A stretch of 64,000 nt of DNA from TMP-24 sp041397305 (GTDB lineage: Bacteria > Pseudomonadota > Alphaproteobacteria > Rhodobacterales > Rhodobacteraceae). A program made the position numbers and the translations under genes. The first letter of the stretch is position 1. Each line of letters begins with the position of its first letter. Location: the NCBI GenBank assembly GCA_041397305.1, contig JAWKWX010000015.1:8873-72872 (forward strand). The letters are read 5' to 3'. This document shows positions 26,329 to 36,092 of the stretch, in pieces. Under the pieces are notes generated by a model. It did not search any database and had not been told where the DNA came from. It was given only the letters and a program-made list of their open reading frames with translations.

Positions 26329-28493
26329 TGCGTCTTGAGAGATCGCTGAAACTTGCGCTCTTCCTGTCCGCCGCGCTCGTCCTGACGCCCGCGCGCCAGC
26401 CCGCCCTGGCCGAGGAGCTGCCCGCGCTCGTGGCCGACACGGTCTATATCAACGCCGACCAGACGCTGGTCGCCGAAGGCGCGGTCGAGGTGATCTACAA
26501 GGGCCAGCATCTGACGGCGAAGAAGCTGACCTACGACCAGGCGACCGACCGGCTGACACTCGAGGGCCCGATCACCATCGACGACGGTGCGGGCACGCTG
26601 ATGCTTGCCGACGAGGGCGAACTGAGTGCCGATTTCCGCGACGGCATCCTCAAGGGCGCGCGCCTCGTGCTCGAAAGCCAGCTTCAGATCGCCGCCGCAG
26701 AGATCCGGAGGCTCGAAGGCCGCTATACGACGGCGACGCGGGTCGCCGCCTCGACCTGCCAAGTCTGCCCGTCGAACCCGACACCGCTGTGGGAAATCCG
26801 CGCCACCCGCGTGACCCATGATCAGCAGACGCGGCAGCTTTATTATGACAATGCCCAGTTCCGGGTCGCCGGTCTGCCGGTTTTCTACATTCCGCGCCTC
26901 AGGATGCCCGACCCGACGCTCGACCGGGCGACCGGTTTCCTCCTGCCATCGGTCCGCACCTCTTCGGAACTCGGCCTCGGTTTCAAGCTGCCCTATTTCA
27001 TCGCGATCGGCCCGGACAAGGATCTGACCGTCACGCCCTATCTGACTGCGAAGGGCGGGCGCTCGGTCGGCTTGCGCTACCGACAGGCCTTCCGCAACGG
27101 CGAGCTGGAGCTGACCGGAGCTCTCGGTCGGGACGACATCTTCCCGGGCGAGGATCGCGGCTATCTCTTCGGGACCGGCCGCTTCATCCTGCCCCGGGGC
27201 TACCGCTGGGGCTTCGACATCGAGACGGCGAGCGATGACGCCTATCTTCTCGATTACGGCATCACCGACAAGGACCGGCTGACGAGCGATGTCTTCCTCA
27301 CCCGGACCAGACGCGACCTTTTCTTCGATGCCCGGCTCGCGAACTATTATTCGCTGCGCGCCGCAGACGACAATGACGTGCTTCCGTCATTCGAATCGAG
27401 CGCGGAATATGTGCGCCGCTTCGCGCCCGCGCTGATCGGCGGACAGGCGGAGCTTCGCTTCGACCTGCATGGGCTCAATCGCCTCTCGACCGTCGATACG
27501 GACGCGAATGGCGACGGGGTGACCGACGGTCGTGACGTCGCGCGCCTCTCGCTCGGGCTCGGCTGGCGGCGGCAGGAAATTCTCGGCAACGGCATGGTCC
27601 TGAGTTTCGGCGCGGCCGTCAGGAGCGACCTCTACCAGATCGGCCAGGACCAGGCCTGGCCGGGCACCATCACCCGCACCATCCCGACCGCGGCGGTCGA
27701 GCTGAGCTGGCCCTGGGTGAAGCCGGCCAAGGGCGGCCATTCGGCGCAGGTGATCGAGCCCGTGGTCCAGATCGTCTGGAGCCCCGACACGCTCGAACCG
27801 GTGCCGAACGAGGACAGCGCGCTTGTCGAACTTGACGAGGGCAATCTGTTCGCCTTCAGCCGCTTCCCCGGTGCCGATCTCTATGAAAGCGGGCTGCGCA
27901 CCAATGTCGGCCTGCGCTGGACGCGCTACGATCCGGCGGGCTGGAGCGTGGGCCTGACGGCGGGCCGCATCCTGCGGTCCGAGGATCTCGGCCAGTTCTC
28001 GACCGGCTCGCGCCTTTCGGGCACGCGGTCGGACTGGCTTCTGGCCATGCATCTTCAGACCGATGACGGGCTGTCGGTGATCAACCGCGCGCTGTTCGAC
28101 GATGCTCTGAATTTCTCGAAGGACGAACTCAGGCTCGATTTCAACCGTGGCCGCTATTCGCTGGGCGGCAGTTACGTGTGGCTCGTCGCCGACCCAGCCG
28201 AAGGCCGTCCGCTCGCGACGTCCGAACTGGCGCTGGCGGCGGGCTGGCAGGCCAGCGACCATTGGCATGTCTCGGCCAGCGGCCGCTATGATTTCACCGC
28301 CGACGAGACGGTGAAGGCCGGCCTCGGCCTCACCTATCTCAGCGATTGCGCGCGTCTCGATCTTTCCCTCTCGCGCCGCTTCACGTCCTCGACTAGTGTG
28401 AGGCCATCGACCGAGGTCAGCCTGACGGTCAACCTCAACGGCTTCGGCACCGGCAGCGACGGCCGCCAATATCGCAAGAGCTGCGGGGGCTGA
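26328..28493 (+). CDS. lptD: LPS-assembly outer-membrane protein LptD
   Basis: A 721-residue outer-membrane barrel that inserts LPS into the outer leaflet. A signal peptide ends near ALA (28). The N-terminal OstA/LptA-like jellyroll runs to about 140 (TVYINADQTLVAEGAVEV), and the barrel follows, ending in many short strands. Four Cys (two in STCQVCPSN, one in SDCARL, one at the end in KSCGG) could form the inter-domain disulphides known from E. coli LptD. The final residue is Gly rather than Phe. Confidence 0.92.
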   Translation: MRLERSLKLALFLSAALVLTPARQPALAEELPALVADTVYINADQTLVAEGAVEVIYKGQHLTAKKLTYDQATDRLTLEGPITIDDGAGTLMLADEGELSADFRDGILKGARLVLESQLQIAAAEIRRLEGRYTTATRVAASTCQVCPSNPTPLWEIRATRVTHDQQTRQLYYDNAQFRVAGLPVFYIPRLRMPDPTLDRATGFLLPSVRTSSELGLGFKLPYFIAIGPDKDLTVTPYLTAKGGRSVGLRYRQAFRNGELELTGALGRDDIFPGEDRGYLFGTGRFILPRGYRWGFDIETASDDAYLLDYGITDKDRLTSDVFLTRTRRDLFFDARLANYYSLRAADDNDVLPSFESSAEYVRRFAPALIGGQAELRFDLHGLNRLSTVDTDANGDGVTDGRDVARLSLGLGWRRQEILGNGMVLSFGAAVRSDLYQIGQDQAWPGTITRTIPTAAVELSWPWVKPAKGGHSAQVIEPVVQIVWSPDTLEPVPNEDSALVELDEGNLFAFSRFPGADLYESGLRTNVGLRWTRYDPAGWSVGLTAGRILRSEDLGQFSTGSRLSGTRSDWLLAMHLQTDDGLSVINRALFDDALNFSKDELRLDFNRGRYSLGGSYVWLVADPAEGRPLATSELALAAGWQASDHWHVSASGRYDFTADETVKAGLGLTYLSDCARLDLSLSRRFTSSTSVRPSTEVSLTVNLNGFGTGSDGRQYRKSCGG

Positions 28494-28561
28494 CAGCGCC
28501 CGCCCCGACCGCTAAAGACGAAGACCGCCAAAGACGAACGACAAGAGACGGAACCAAATAG

Positions 28562-29857
28562 ATGCGCCTCATCCTTCTTGCCCTGAACCTCGCGCTTTGC
28601 CTGGTGGCCCCGGCCGCCCTGGCGCAGGGCCAGTTCAGCCCGGTGATCCGCGTGAACGACAGCGCCATCACCGGCTACGAGCTTGACCAGCGCATCAAGT
28701 TCCTGACCCTCCTGCGGTTCCCGGGCGACATCCGGGCCGAGGCGGAGAAGGGCCTGATCGAGGACCGGCTGCGCCTCGCCCTGGCCCGCTCGATCGGCAT
28801 GAAGCTGACCGACCAGCAGATCGAGGCCGGGATGGCCGAATTCGCGGGCCGTGCCAATCTTGAAACCGAACAGTTCCTGCAGGCGATCGCCCAGGGGGGC
28901 GTCGACCCAGAGACCTTCCGCGATTTCGTCGAGGCCGGCATCGCCTGGCGCGAGGTGGTGCGCGCCCGCTATGCGGGCCGCGTGACCGTTTCGGAGGCCG
29001 AGATCGACCGCGCCCTGTCGGCCGACAATGGCCGCGGCGCCGGTCCGCGCGTGCTTCTGTCCGAGATCATCCTGCGCGCCCGCCCGGGCGAGACCGGCGT
29101 CGTCCGCCGCAGGGCCGAGAAACTGGTGGCCGAAACCCATGGCGAGGCCGCCTTTGCCGCGCTCGCGCGCGAAATGTCGCTCGCCCCGTCCCGTGAGGAT
29201 GGCGGCCGGATCGACTGGATTCCGCTGTCGAACCTGCCACCGCAGGCGCAGGCGGCGATCGGCAAGCTCGGCCAGGGCCAGATCAGCGAGCCGGTGCCGC
29301 TGAACGGCTATGTCGCGCTCTTCCTGCTGCGCGGCATGACCGGTGGCGAGGACAAGCTCTCCGCCAGCGCGATAGCAAGCGATTATGCCGTGCTCGCGCT
29401 CGGTGCGGGTCAGGCGGCGGAAGCGCAGCGCATCGCGGCAGAGGCGCGGTCCTGCGACGATCTGTACCTGCTGACCAAGGGCCAGAGCGGCGCCGTGAAC
29501 CGGCAGAACGCGCTTCGCGGTCAGATCCCCGGCGACATCGCCGCGACGCTCGACCGGCTCGACGCCAACGAGGCCGCGGTGGTGCAGGGCGCCTCCGGCC
29601 CCCGCGTGGTGATGCTGTGCTCACGCAATGCCACCATTGCCGCCAACCATCTCGACGCGGTCGTGCCGGTGATCGCCGATCCGGCCGCGAAGACCGCCGG
29701 GGGCGACATCGTCCCCTCGGCGATCGAAGGGCTCGGCTTCGGCAATGGCCCGAGCCGCGACCAGATCCGCGACGAGATCCAGAACCGCAAGCTCGCCCAG
29801 CTCGCCGATTCATGGCTGGCCGAGCTGAAGGCGGGTGCGATCATCACCCGGCCATGA
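28562..29857 (+). CDS. surA: SurA-like periplasmic peptidyl-prolyl isomerase/chaperone
   Basis: A 431-residue periplasmic chaperone for outer-membrane proteins. Signal peptide MRLILLALNLALCLVAPAALA. The SurA N-domain (VIRVNDSAITGYELDQRIKF) is followed by a parvulin domain at about 155-260 (VLLSEIILRARP, LAREMSLAPSREDGGRIDWI) and a less conserved second half. Its position after lptD and before pdxA-rsmA is the classical order. The stop overlaps pdxA by ATGA. Confidence 0.9.
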   Translation: MRLILLALNLALCLVAPAALAQGQFSPVIRVNDSAITGYELDQRIKFLTLLRFPGDIRAEAEKGLIEDRLRLALARSIGMKLTDQQIEAGMAEFAGRANLETEQFLQAIAQGGVDPETFRDFVEAGIAWREVVRARYAGRVTVSEAEIDRALSADNGRGAGPRVLLSEIILRARPGETGVVRRRAEKLVAETHGEAAFAALAREMSLAPSREDGGRIDWIPLSNLPPQAQAAIGKLGQGQISEPVPLNGYVALFLLRGMTGGEDKLSASAIASDYAVLALGAGQAAEAQRIAAEARSCDDLYLLTKGQSGAVNRQNALRGQIPGDIAATLDRLDANEAAVVQGASGPRVVMLCSRNATIAANHLDAVVPVIADPAAKTAGGDIVPSAIEGLGFGNGPSRDQIRDEIQNRKLAQLADSWLAELKAGAIITRP

Positions 29858-30846
29858 GCGGAGATCCCGGCCTGCCGGTTGCGCTGAGCTGTGGCGAGCC
29901 GTCCGGCATCGGACCAGAGATCGCGGTGAAGGCGCGCGCGGCGCTTGGGCCTGCGCTGCCCTTCTTCTGGATCGGCGATCCGCGCCACCTGCCCCCGGGA
30001 ACCGGGTATCGGGAAATCGCGGCGCCCGACGAGGCGTGCCGCGTTCCCGCAGGCCAGTTGCCGGTCCTGCCCCACCCTTTCCCCACGCCTGCCCCGCCGG
30101 GCAGCCCGGCGCCCGAAAATGCCGCCGAGGTGATCGCGGTGATCGGCCGCGCCGTGCGGCTCGTCATGGCGGGCGAGGCGCTGGCCCTCTGCACGTTGCC
30201 GATCAGCAAGGAAGCGCTGAAACGGGGCGCGGGCTTCGCCTTTCCCGGCCATACCGAATTTCTCGCCCATCTCGCGGGCGGCGGGCAGCGCCCGGTGATG
30301 ATGCTTGCCTCCGACATGCTGCGCACCGTGCCGGTCACCATCCATATCCCGCTTGCCGAGGTGCCCGCGCGCCTCACGGCCGAACTTCTCGAAGACACGC
30401 TGCGCATCACCCACGAAGGCCTCGCCCGCGATTTCGGCATCGACCGGCCACGCCTCGCCGTCGCGGGCCTCAACCCGCATGCGGGCGAGGGCGGCACGAT
30501 GGGGCGCGAGGAGCTTCAACTCATCCTCCCGGTCCTCGACCGGCTCCGCGCCGAAGGGGTCCAGATTGCGGGGCCCCTGCCCGCCGACACGATGTTCCAT
30601 GCCGAAGCCCGCGCCCGCTATGACGCGGCCATCTGCATGTACCACGATCAGGCGCTCATCCCGCTGAAGACGCTGGCCTTCGCCGACGGGGTGAATGTCA
30701 CCCTCGGCCTGCCCTTCGTGCGCACCTCGCCCGATCACGGCACGGCCTTCGACATCGCAGGCAAGGGCCGCGCCGATCCCTCAAGCCTGATCGCCGCGCT
30801 GAGGCTCGCCGCCCGCATGGCAGAAAACCGGAAGCGGGTCGCGTGA
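29854..30846 (+). CDS. pdxA: 4-hydroxythreonine-4-phosphate dehydrogenase
   Basis: A 330-residue NAD-dependent enzyme of the DXP-dependent vitamin B6 route. Metal and substrate motifs: GEPSGIGPEI near the start, FPGHTEFLAHLAG, GLNPHAGEGG and YHDQALIPLKTLAF. The ATG at 29854 overlaps the surA stop. It carries on the transcript to rsmA after 91 bp. Confidence 0.93.
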   Translation: MSGDPGLPVALSCGEPSGIGPEIAVKARAALGPALPFFWIGDPRHLPPGTGYREIAAPDEACRVPAGQLPVLPHPFPTPAPPGSPAPENAAEVIAVIGRAVRLVMAGEALALCTLPISKEALKRGAGFAFPGHTEFLAHLAGGGQRPVMMLASDMLRTVPVTIHIPLAEVPARLTAELLEDTLRITHEGLARDFGIDRPRLAVAGLNPHAGEGGTMGREELQLILPVLDRLRAEGVQIAGPLPADTMFHAEARARYDAAICMYHDQALIPLKTLAFADGVNVTLGLPFVRTSPDHGTAFDIAGKGRADPSSLIAALRLAARMAENRKRVA

Positions 30847-30937
30847 TGCCCTCTTGCGTTCGCAAATGTCCCGGGCGAGGTCCGGACCCTGTCCGGGACG
30901 GGGGCAGCGCCCCCCTTCCCCGCCGGAGCCCGCGCTG

Positions 30938-31786
30938 ATGGCCGGGATCGACAGCCTGCCCCCCCTGCGCGAGGTCATCGCCACACACGGAATTTCCGCG
31001 AAGAAACAGCTCGGCCAGAATTTCCTTCTGGACCTCAACCTCACCGCCCGGATCGCGCGGGCGGCGGGTGATCTGACCGGCGCCGATGTCCTTGAAGTCG
31101 GCCCCGGCCCCGGCGGCCTGACCCGCGGCCTGCTGGCCGAGGGCGCCCGCCGGGTGCTTGCCATCGAGAAGGACGAGCGCTGCCTGCCCGCCCTGGCCGA
31201 GATCGCCGCGGCCTATCCCGGGCGTCTCGCCGTCCTGAACGCCGACGCGCTGACGGTGGACCCGGCGCTGCACCTCGCCGCCCCGATCAAGGTGGTGGCG
31301 AACCTGCCCTACAATGTCGGGACCGAACTTCTGGTGCGCTGGCTGACGCCTGCGTGCTGGCCGCCCTTCTGGCAAAGCCTCACCCTGATGTTCCAGAAGG
31401 AAGTGGCCGAGCGGATCGTCGCCAAGCCGGGGTCGAAAGCCTACGGGCGGCTGGCGCTTCTCGCGCAATGGCGGACGGAGGCGCGGATCGTCCTCACCCT
31501 GCCGCCCGAGGCCTTTACCCCGGCGCCCAAGGTCCATTCGGCCGTCGTCCATCTGACCGCGCTTGCCGAACCGCGCTACCCGGCCGATCCGAAGATCCTT
31601 TCCAACGTCACCGCCACCGCCTTCAACCAGCGCCGCAAGATGCTGCGCGCCGCGCTCAAGGGTCTGGCGCCGGGCATCGAGGCATTGTTGACCGAGGCCG
31701 GCATCCCACCCACCGCCCGCGCCGAGGAGATCGACCTCGAACGGTTCTGCGCGCTCGCCCGCCTGCTCGACACGCGCCGGGCCTGA
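30938..31786 (+). CDS. rsmA: 16S rRNA (adenine-1518/1519-N6) dimethyltransferase
   Basis: A 282-residue KsgA/RsmA, which dimethylates two adjacent adenines at the 3' end of 16S rRNA. SAM-binding motifs: KKQLGQNFLLDLNL, LEVGPGPGGLTRGLL and the catalytic NLPYNV. The C-terminal domain has FNQRRKMLRAALKGL. MAGIDSLPPLREVI is the chosen start; the frame extends 28 codons upstream through a Pro/Arg-rich non-coding stretch. Confidence 0.94.
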   Translation: MAGIDSLPPLREVIATHGISAKKQLGQNFLLDLNLTARIARAAGDLTGADVLEVGPGPGGLTRGLLAEGARRVLAIEKDERCLPALAEIAAAYPGRLAVLNADALTVDPALHLAAPIKVVANLPYNVGTELLVRWLTPACWPPFWQSLTLMFQKEVAERIVAKPGSKAYGRLALLAQWRTEARIVLTLPPEAFTPAPKVHSAVVHLTALAEPRYPADPKILSNVTATAFNQRRKMLRAALKGLAPGIEALLTEAGIPPTARAEEIDLERFCALARLLDTRRA

Positions 31787-31790
31787 ATGA

Positions 31791-31815
31791 AAACGGCCCC
31801 GGAAATCCGGGGCCG
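31791..31815 (-). terminator. Rho-independent terminator between convergent rsmA and DUF4167 gene
   Basis: A perfect 9-10-bp stem CGGCCCCGG / CCGGGGCCG with an AAAT loop. On the minus strand it is followed by TTTTC, so it best serves the leftward DUF4167 gene, and may also stop rsmA transcripts. Confidence 0.75.
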
Positions 31816-31840
31816 CAACATCAACTGCGTCAGAAAGCGG

Positions 31841-32617
31841 TCATTCGTCGTCGGAGGTCGCCGGGGCTGCCGGGGCGTCAGCCGCGCCGCCCGTGTCCTT
31901 GTCCTCGCCGCGCGGCCGCCGCGGGCCTCTCGGGCCGCGACCCGGCCCTTCCTTGGCCTCGCCCGCCGGGGCAGGCTTTTCGCTCCGCTCGCGGCGCGGG
32001 CCCCGGCCACCCTCGCGGCGTCCGCCGCCGGTGGCCTTGCCCTCGCCCCGGGGCTCGTCGCGCCGCTCCTGCGGCGCGCGTCCGCCGAGGAAACCCGGTA
32101 CCGCGCCTTCGAAACCGACGGGCTCGGGCGCATGATACATTTCCGGGGTCTCGACCAGACCCGGGCCATCCTCTTCGTCGGCCATGTCCGCCGAAGGCGG
32201 CAGGCCCGGCTGTTCTTCCTCGCCCGGGTCGCGCGGCTCGTAGCGCTCGCCCCCGGCCTGGCCGCCATAGCCGTTGCCATTGCCGTTCTGGCCATAGGGC
32301 TGGCCGCCCTGATTGCCGCCGCCCTGCTGGCCACCCTGGGCCTGCCCCTGGGCCTGCCGCTGCTCCTGCTCGCGGGCAAGCTCGCGCTGCGCCTCGCCCA
32401 GCATGCGGGTGTAATGTTCGGCATGCTGCAGGAAGGCCTGTTCGGCCGGTCTCTGTCGCCTCGACGACCTGAGCATCGCGCGCCAGCACCGATACTGTCG
32501 ATGATCTGGGCGTGCCGCGCACCTTGCCCTCCGGACCGGAGCGCCTGAAGACGCGGTTGACGATATTGCCGAGAACGCCGCTGTTCGACTGTTCCGCGAA
32601 CGGACGGATGATCTCAT
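31841..32617 (-). CDS. DUF4167 protein, frameshifted in its N-terminal part as given
   Basis: A DUF4167 protein of unknown function found next to prfA-prmC in alphaproteobacteria. The start MRSSVRSRNSR is at 32617. Two other frames contain GVLGNIVNRVF..SGPEGKVRGT and VLARDAQ; the frame of the 3' part resumes at AFLQHAEHYTRMLGEAQREL. The N-terminal DUF4167 domain is thus split by at least two indels near 32.44-32.60 kb. The rest is a disordered Gln/Gly/Asn-rich then Glu/Arg/Pro-rich tail, which is intact. Frameshifts are probably sequence errors, as the next genes share them. Confidence 0.7.
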   Translation of the reverse strand: MRSSVRSRNSRTAAFSAISSTASSGAPVRRARCAARPDHRQYRCWRAMLRSSRRQRPAEQAFLQHAEHYTRMLGEAQRELAREQEQRQAQGQAQGGQQGGGNQGGQPYGQNGNGNGYGGQAGGERYEPRDPGEEEQPGLPPSADMADEEDGPGLVETPEMYHAPEPVGFEGAVPGFLGGRAPQERRDEPRGEGKATGGGRREGGRGPRRERSEKPAPAGEAKEGPGRGPRGPRRPRGEDKDTGGAADAPAAPATSDDE

Positions 32618-32873
32618 GCGCTTCGTCCTATGCCGTCGAGGCTGAAGGGCGGTGCGCCCCCAGACCGACCGCGCCACGGTCCGATGGCGGACTGCGCAGG
32701 GCCAGGTAAGAACAGCGCCTGAGCCGGCTTCAGTGCCGAAGCCGCTCCCGATCCGCTGCGCCCCGCTCTTGCAGTACGCGCGCGGCGGGCCTGACAAGCG
32801 GATCTCGGCAAACGGCCGGCGGGCGGATTTCCAATTGTTTTCGCTAACGGTCGATTCTGGGCGCCTGGCAGCG

Positions 32874-33691
32874 GATCACTTCCGCGCCGGTAACCCTGAT
32901 CGCCGGGATTTTCGGCCATCACGATCCGGTCGCGCCCGGGTCCAGATCGGGAAGATCGCCAGTTTCAGAACCGCTGCGCCGCAAGAGGCGATGATTGACG
33001 CCTGTGTCGGCCCGATCTCCAGAAGGAGCCGCCCGCCCGCGATCAGGCGCGCGCCCGCACCTGCCGCTATCGCCCGGTAGGCATCAAGCCCGTCGCCGCC
33101 GGGCGCCATCCGCCATGCCCACCTGACCTCGGCGAGCTCGCCATCTCGTCCGCCATGGCGATATAGGCGGACGGAGACGATCGAATAGCTGTGCTGGCAC
33201 GGCCGTGGATACCCGCCGACGCGAAGGCGGCCTGGCGCCCGAGCCCCAGCCGCGCGGCATTCTCCGCAGCGACGGCGAGCGCCGCCGCCGATAAGGTCGG
33301 TGCCAAGACCGCCGCGACTGGCATGGCCGCAAGGCAGACAAAAGGATGCAGCCCGACCCGTGCCGAGGTCGAGCATGCGCACGAAAGGCCGTTCCAGCGC
33401 TTCAGCACCAGAAGCTGGTCCGGGCGCGGGTCGACATCGCCTGTGACGCGGAAGCTGCGGCCCAGGAACTGGCGCTCGCCGACGATCTGGCTCACGGGCT
33501 GGCGCCGGCGGCAGCCATGAGCGCCTTCGAAGGACCTTTGCTGCGCGCCGGTCATCTCACCGCGATGCAGATCAGCCGGTCGGGCGGGAGGCCCAGCACA
33601 TGCCAGAAGCCGCCGCGCATCGCCCGGGCAGGCGCTGATGCCCGCCGCCTTCAGCGGGATTGCCGTTCTGAGCGCCTCAGTTGCCCGTCAT
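32874..33691 (-). pseudogene. prmC: prmC (release-factor glutamine methyltransferase), multiply frameshifted as given
   Basis: Fragments in all three minus frames match PrmC: VLGLPPDRLI near the start, QPVSQIVGERQFLGRSFRV, the SAM motif LDLGTG, LLLEIGPTQA and a final DLDGRDR-like stretch. The ATG at 33691 overlaps the prfA stop (TGATG), the usual arrangement. About 818 bp is present against roughly 840-850 expected. Indels break the frame several times; the end is approximate. PrmC methylates the GGQ Gln of release factors, so real loss would be costly. Confidence 0.7.
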
Positions 33692-34704
33692 CACGCTTCC
33701 ATCTGATGAGCTTCTCGGCCTGATCAAGGCGACGAGCGCATCGATGATGTCGCCCGCCATGATCTGCGGCAGCGCGCGTAGCGTGAGGTTGATCCGGTGA
33801 TCACCGTCCGGCCTCGCGGGAACAGGTCTGATCCGTCGCTGCGGTCGCTCGACGCACCTCGCGCCGGTGGCTGGCGGCGCGCTCGTGTCTGGCGCGGCTG
33901 GTGCGTTCCAGACGTAGAGGCGCGCGCGCAGCACCGCCATCGCATTGGCGCGGTTCTGGTGTTGGGACTTCTGGATCGAGGGTCACCACGATCCCGGTCG
34001 GTGGTGATCCCGCACGGTCAACTGTCGTGTTCACATGCTGCCCGCCCGCGCCGACGACCGCACGTCGATCCTGATGTCGGCGGCTGGACAAGCCGATCTT
34101 CAGAATCTCCGTTCTCGGGCAGAACGGCGACCGTGGCGGCGGAGGTGTGGATGCGCCCGCCCGCCTCGGTTTCCGGCAGCGCTGCACCGCGGTGCACGCC
34201 GCTTTCGAACTTCAGCCGCGCGAAGACCCCCTGCCCTCGATCCGTTACCCTTCACCCGCCAAGCTCGGTCAGCGGCTCCATCAGATCGAAGCGCCAGCCC
34301 TGCGCCCTCGGCATATGTTTCTGGTACATCCTGAGAAGGTCGCCTGCGAAAAGCGCCGCCTCCTCGCCGCCGGTGCCGGGGCGGATCTCCAGATCGCGGG
34401 GCGCATCCGCCGCATCCTGGGCAGAAGCGATCTGCAACGCCCTCCATCTCGGGGATGCGCGCCTTCAGGATCTCCGCAGCTCGTCCTCGGCCAGAGCCTT
34501 CATCCGGACTGGCCAGCATCGCCTCGGTCTCGGCCAGGTCACCCAGCGCCAGGCGGTAGGCACCGATCTCGGCCACCGGCTTCAGGTCGGCATATTCGCG
34601 CGACAAGGCCGCGATCTCCGAAGGCGCCGCGCCGGCTCGAGAGCTTCGCCCTCGAGAAACCGGAAGGCCGAACGATCTGGTCGTGGCTTGTCCATCGAAC
34701 TCAT
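33691..34704 (-). pseudogene. prfA: prfA (peptide chain release factor 1), multiply frameshifted as given
   Basis: Segments in different frames read MSSMDK, AAPSEIAALSREYADLKP, LKARIPEMEG, QIASAQDAADA, IRPGTGGEEAALFAGDLLRM, GAGGQHVNTT (the GGQ motif), PTGIVVT and DHRINLTLRALPQIM, in the correct order. Only 1,014 bp lies between start and stop, against about 1,056-1,074 for normal PrfA. At least one break is a G lost from a GGG run (CTGCGG-AGATCC where CTGCGGGAGATCC restores the frame). RF1 is essential, so sequencing error is the likely cause. Confidence 0.8.
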
Positions 34705-35029
34705 GCCGCTTCACGCCTTGCCCGGCCATTGGTCAAGAGGGGGCAAGGGCGGTAACCCCGGGAGACACAGAAAGCAGGCCAGTCACTCTTTCCGCCCGAG
34801 GTGTAATACGTCGCCGGAGGCACTTTGCGCCCCCGGACCTCATCCTGGGGCGCGAGAAATGTCTTGGCCACGCCTCTGGCGGCCGCATCCGGATCAATCG
34901 GCGCTCGGCCGGGTGAGCCAATTCCGCTGAAGGTGGCGTTCACGCCGGGAACCCGGCGACTGACCGTTGCTGGCGATGGCCATGCCCCCGGCAAGTATCA
35001 GACGAATGAAGCACGCGCCTCACCGCCGC
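34705..35029. other. 325 bp between prfA and the agmatinase gene, nothing identified
   Basis: Minus-strand frames show scattered sensible stretches, but indels like those in the flanking genes prevent a gene model. It may hold the 3' end of the agmatinase and a short leader of prfA. Confidence 0.4.
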
Positions 35030-35945
35030 ATCTTGCCCACGGTAAAGGCAGATCAGTCATAGCGAGGATGCGCCCCGGCGATCGCTGCCGCCCGCCGTGT
35101 CATATAGCGGCGAAACCCTGACCGCGACTGCCGCCGCTGACCATGTTGATGCCCGCCAGGTCCCGCAGCATCGCCGCCGCCTGCCAGCTCGCTGAAGCCC
35201 GCCCAGACCGGCGCGCCGGGTCCCCGGGCGCGAAGGCTGATCGAGCGCGTCGATGTCGAACGTAAGATAGGCCGGGTTCTTCCCCACCACCGCCTTGGCC
35301 TGCGTTACGACAGCCGCCACGCCCATCTCAAGAGCTTCGCGTCGTGATGACATTCACCTGATAATCTTCGTCGTCGTCCTGATGCCGATCTGGAGAACGC
35401 CGGGTCGACATAGCCCGCCTTCACCGCCTTGCAGAACATCGTGCCATGGCTCGATTCGTGCCGGGACGAGTCACGTCCGGCCACAGGTCCGAATAAGGTC
35501 GAAATGAATGAGGCTCAGCGCCCTGAACCCGTGCGGCCAGGCCCTGGAGGATCGGGAAGGTGACGGCAATGATTTCGCCACACGACCGATCCGTACCGGC
35601 CGTGAGGATCGGGTGACGCGGGCGGTCAGGTTTCTGGAAACCGGGCATGTTCATGGTCGGAAGGCTGTGGATCGCCATAGTCGATGATGCTGAGATCCTC
35701 ATCGGTTCCCCCAGCCATGGTGGCGGGTCATGTGTTGAGGCAGGAGGCCTCGCGGATCGCCCGCGCCCAGCGCGTTCCTGCCTGATGGCTCACTGCCTGG
35801 TCGAACGGAAGCGACGCCAGGACGCTGATCGACCCGTCAGGTCTTTCGTATAGGTCCGGCGCAGGTGCCGTCGCCCCGCCGAACGCATTCTCAACGTATA
35901 GCCTTGACCTTTGCGGTGAACGCGGTGGTCGACCTGGCGCTGCAT
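35030..35945 (-). pseudogene. speB: agmatinase/ureohydrolase, multiply frameshifted as given
   Basis: Arginase-fold pieces in different frames: MQRQVDH at the probable start (35945), LRRTYTKDLTG, AYLTFDIDALDQ (metal-binding Asp residues), PGTRRAGLGG (PGTGTPEPGG in intact proteins) and SPLYDTAG. The order and spacing fit agmatinase, which converts agmatine to putrescine and urea; a related guanidino-hydrolase is possible. About 915 bp against 950-990 expected. The 3' end is uncertain. Confidence 0.65.
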
Positions 35946-36092
35946 CTTCGGCGCGTTGAAATCCCCGGCCAAGAACGCCCAGTTGCCGTCAAGTGCCGAG
36001 GATGGCTGATCCGGGTCAGGTGAAAAGCCCCCAGCTGCAGGGGCCGCCGTCAGCGGTACTTGATCAAACGCCCCGGGCTGGCGACCGGCGGC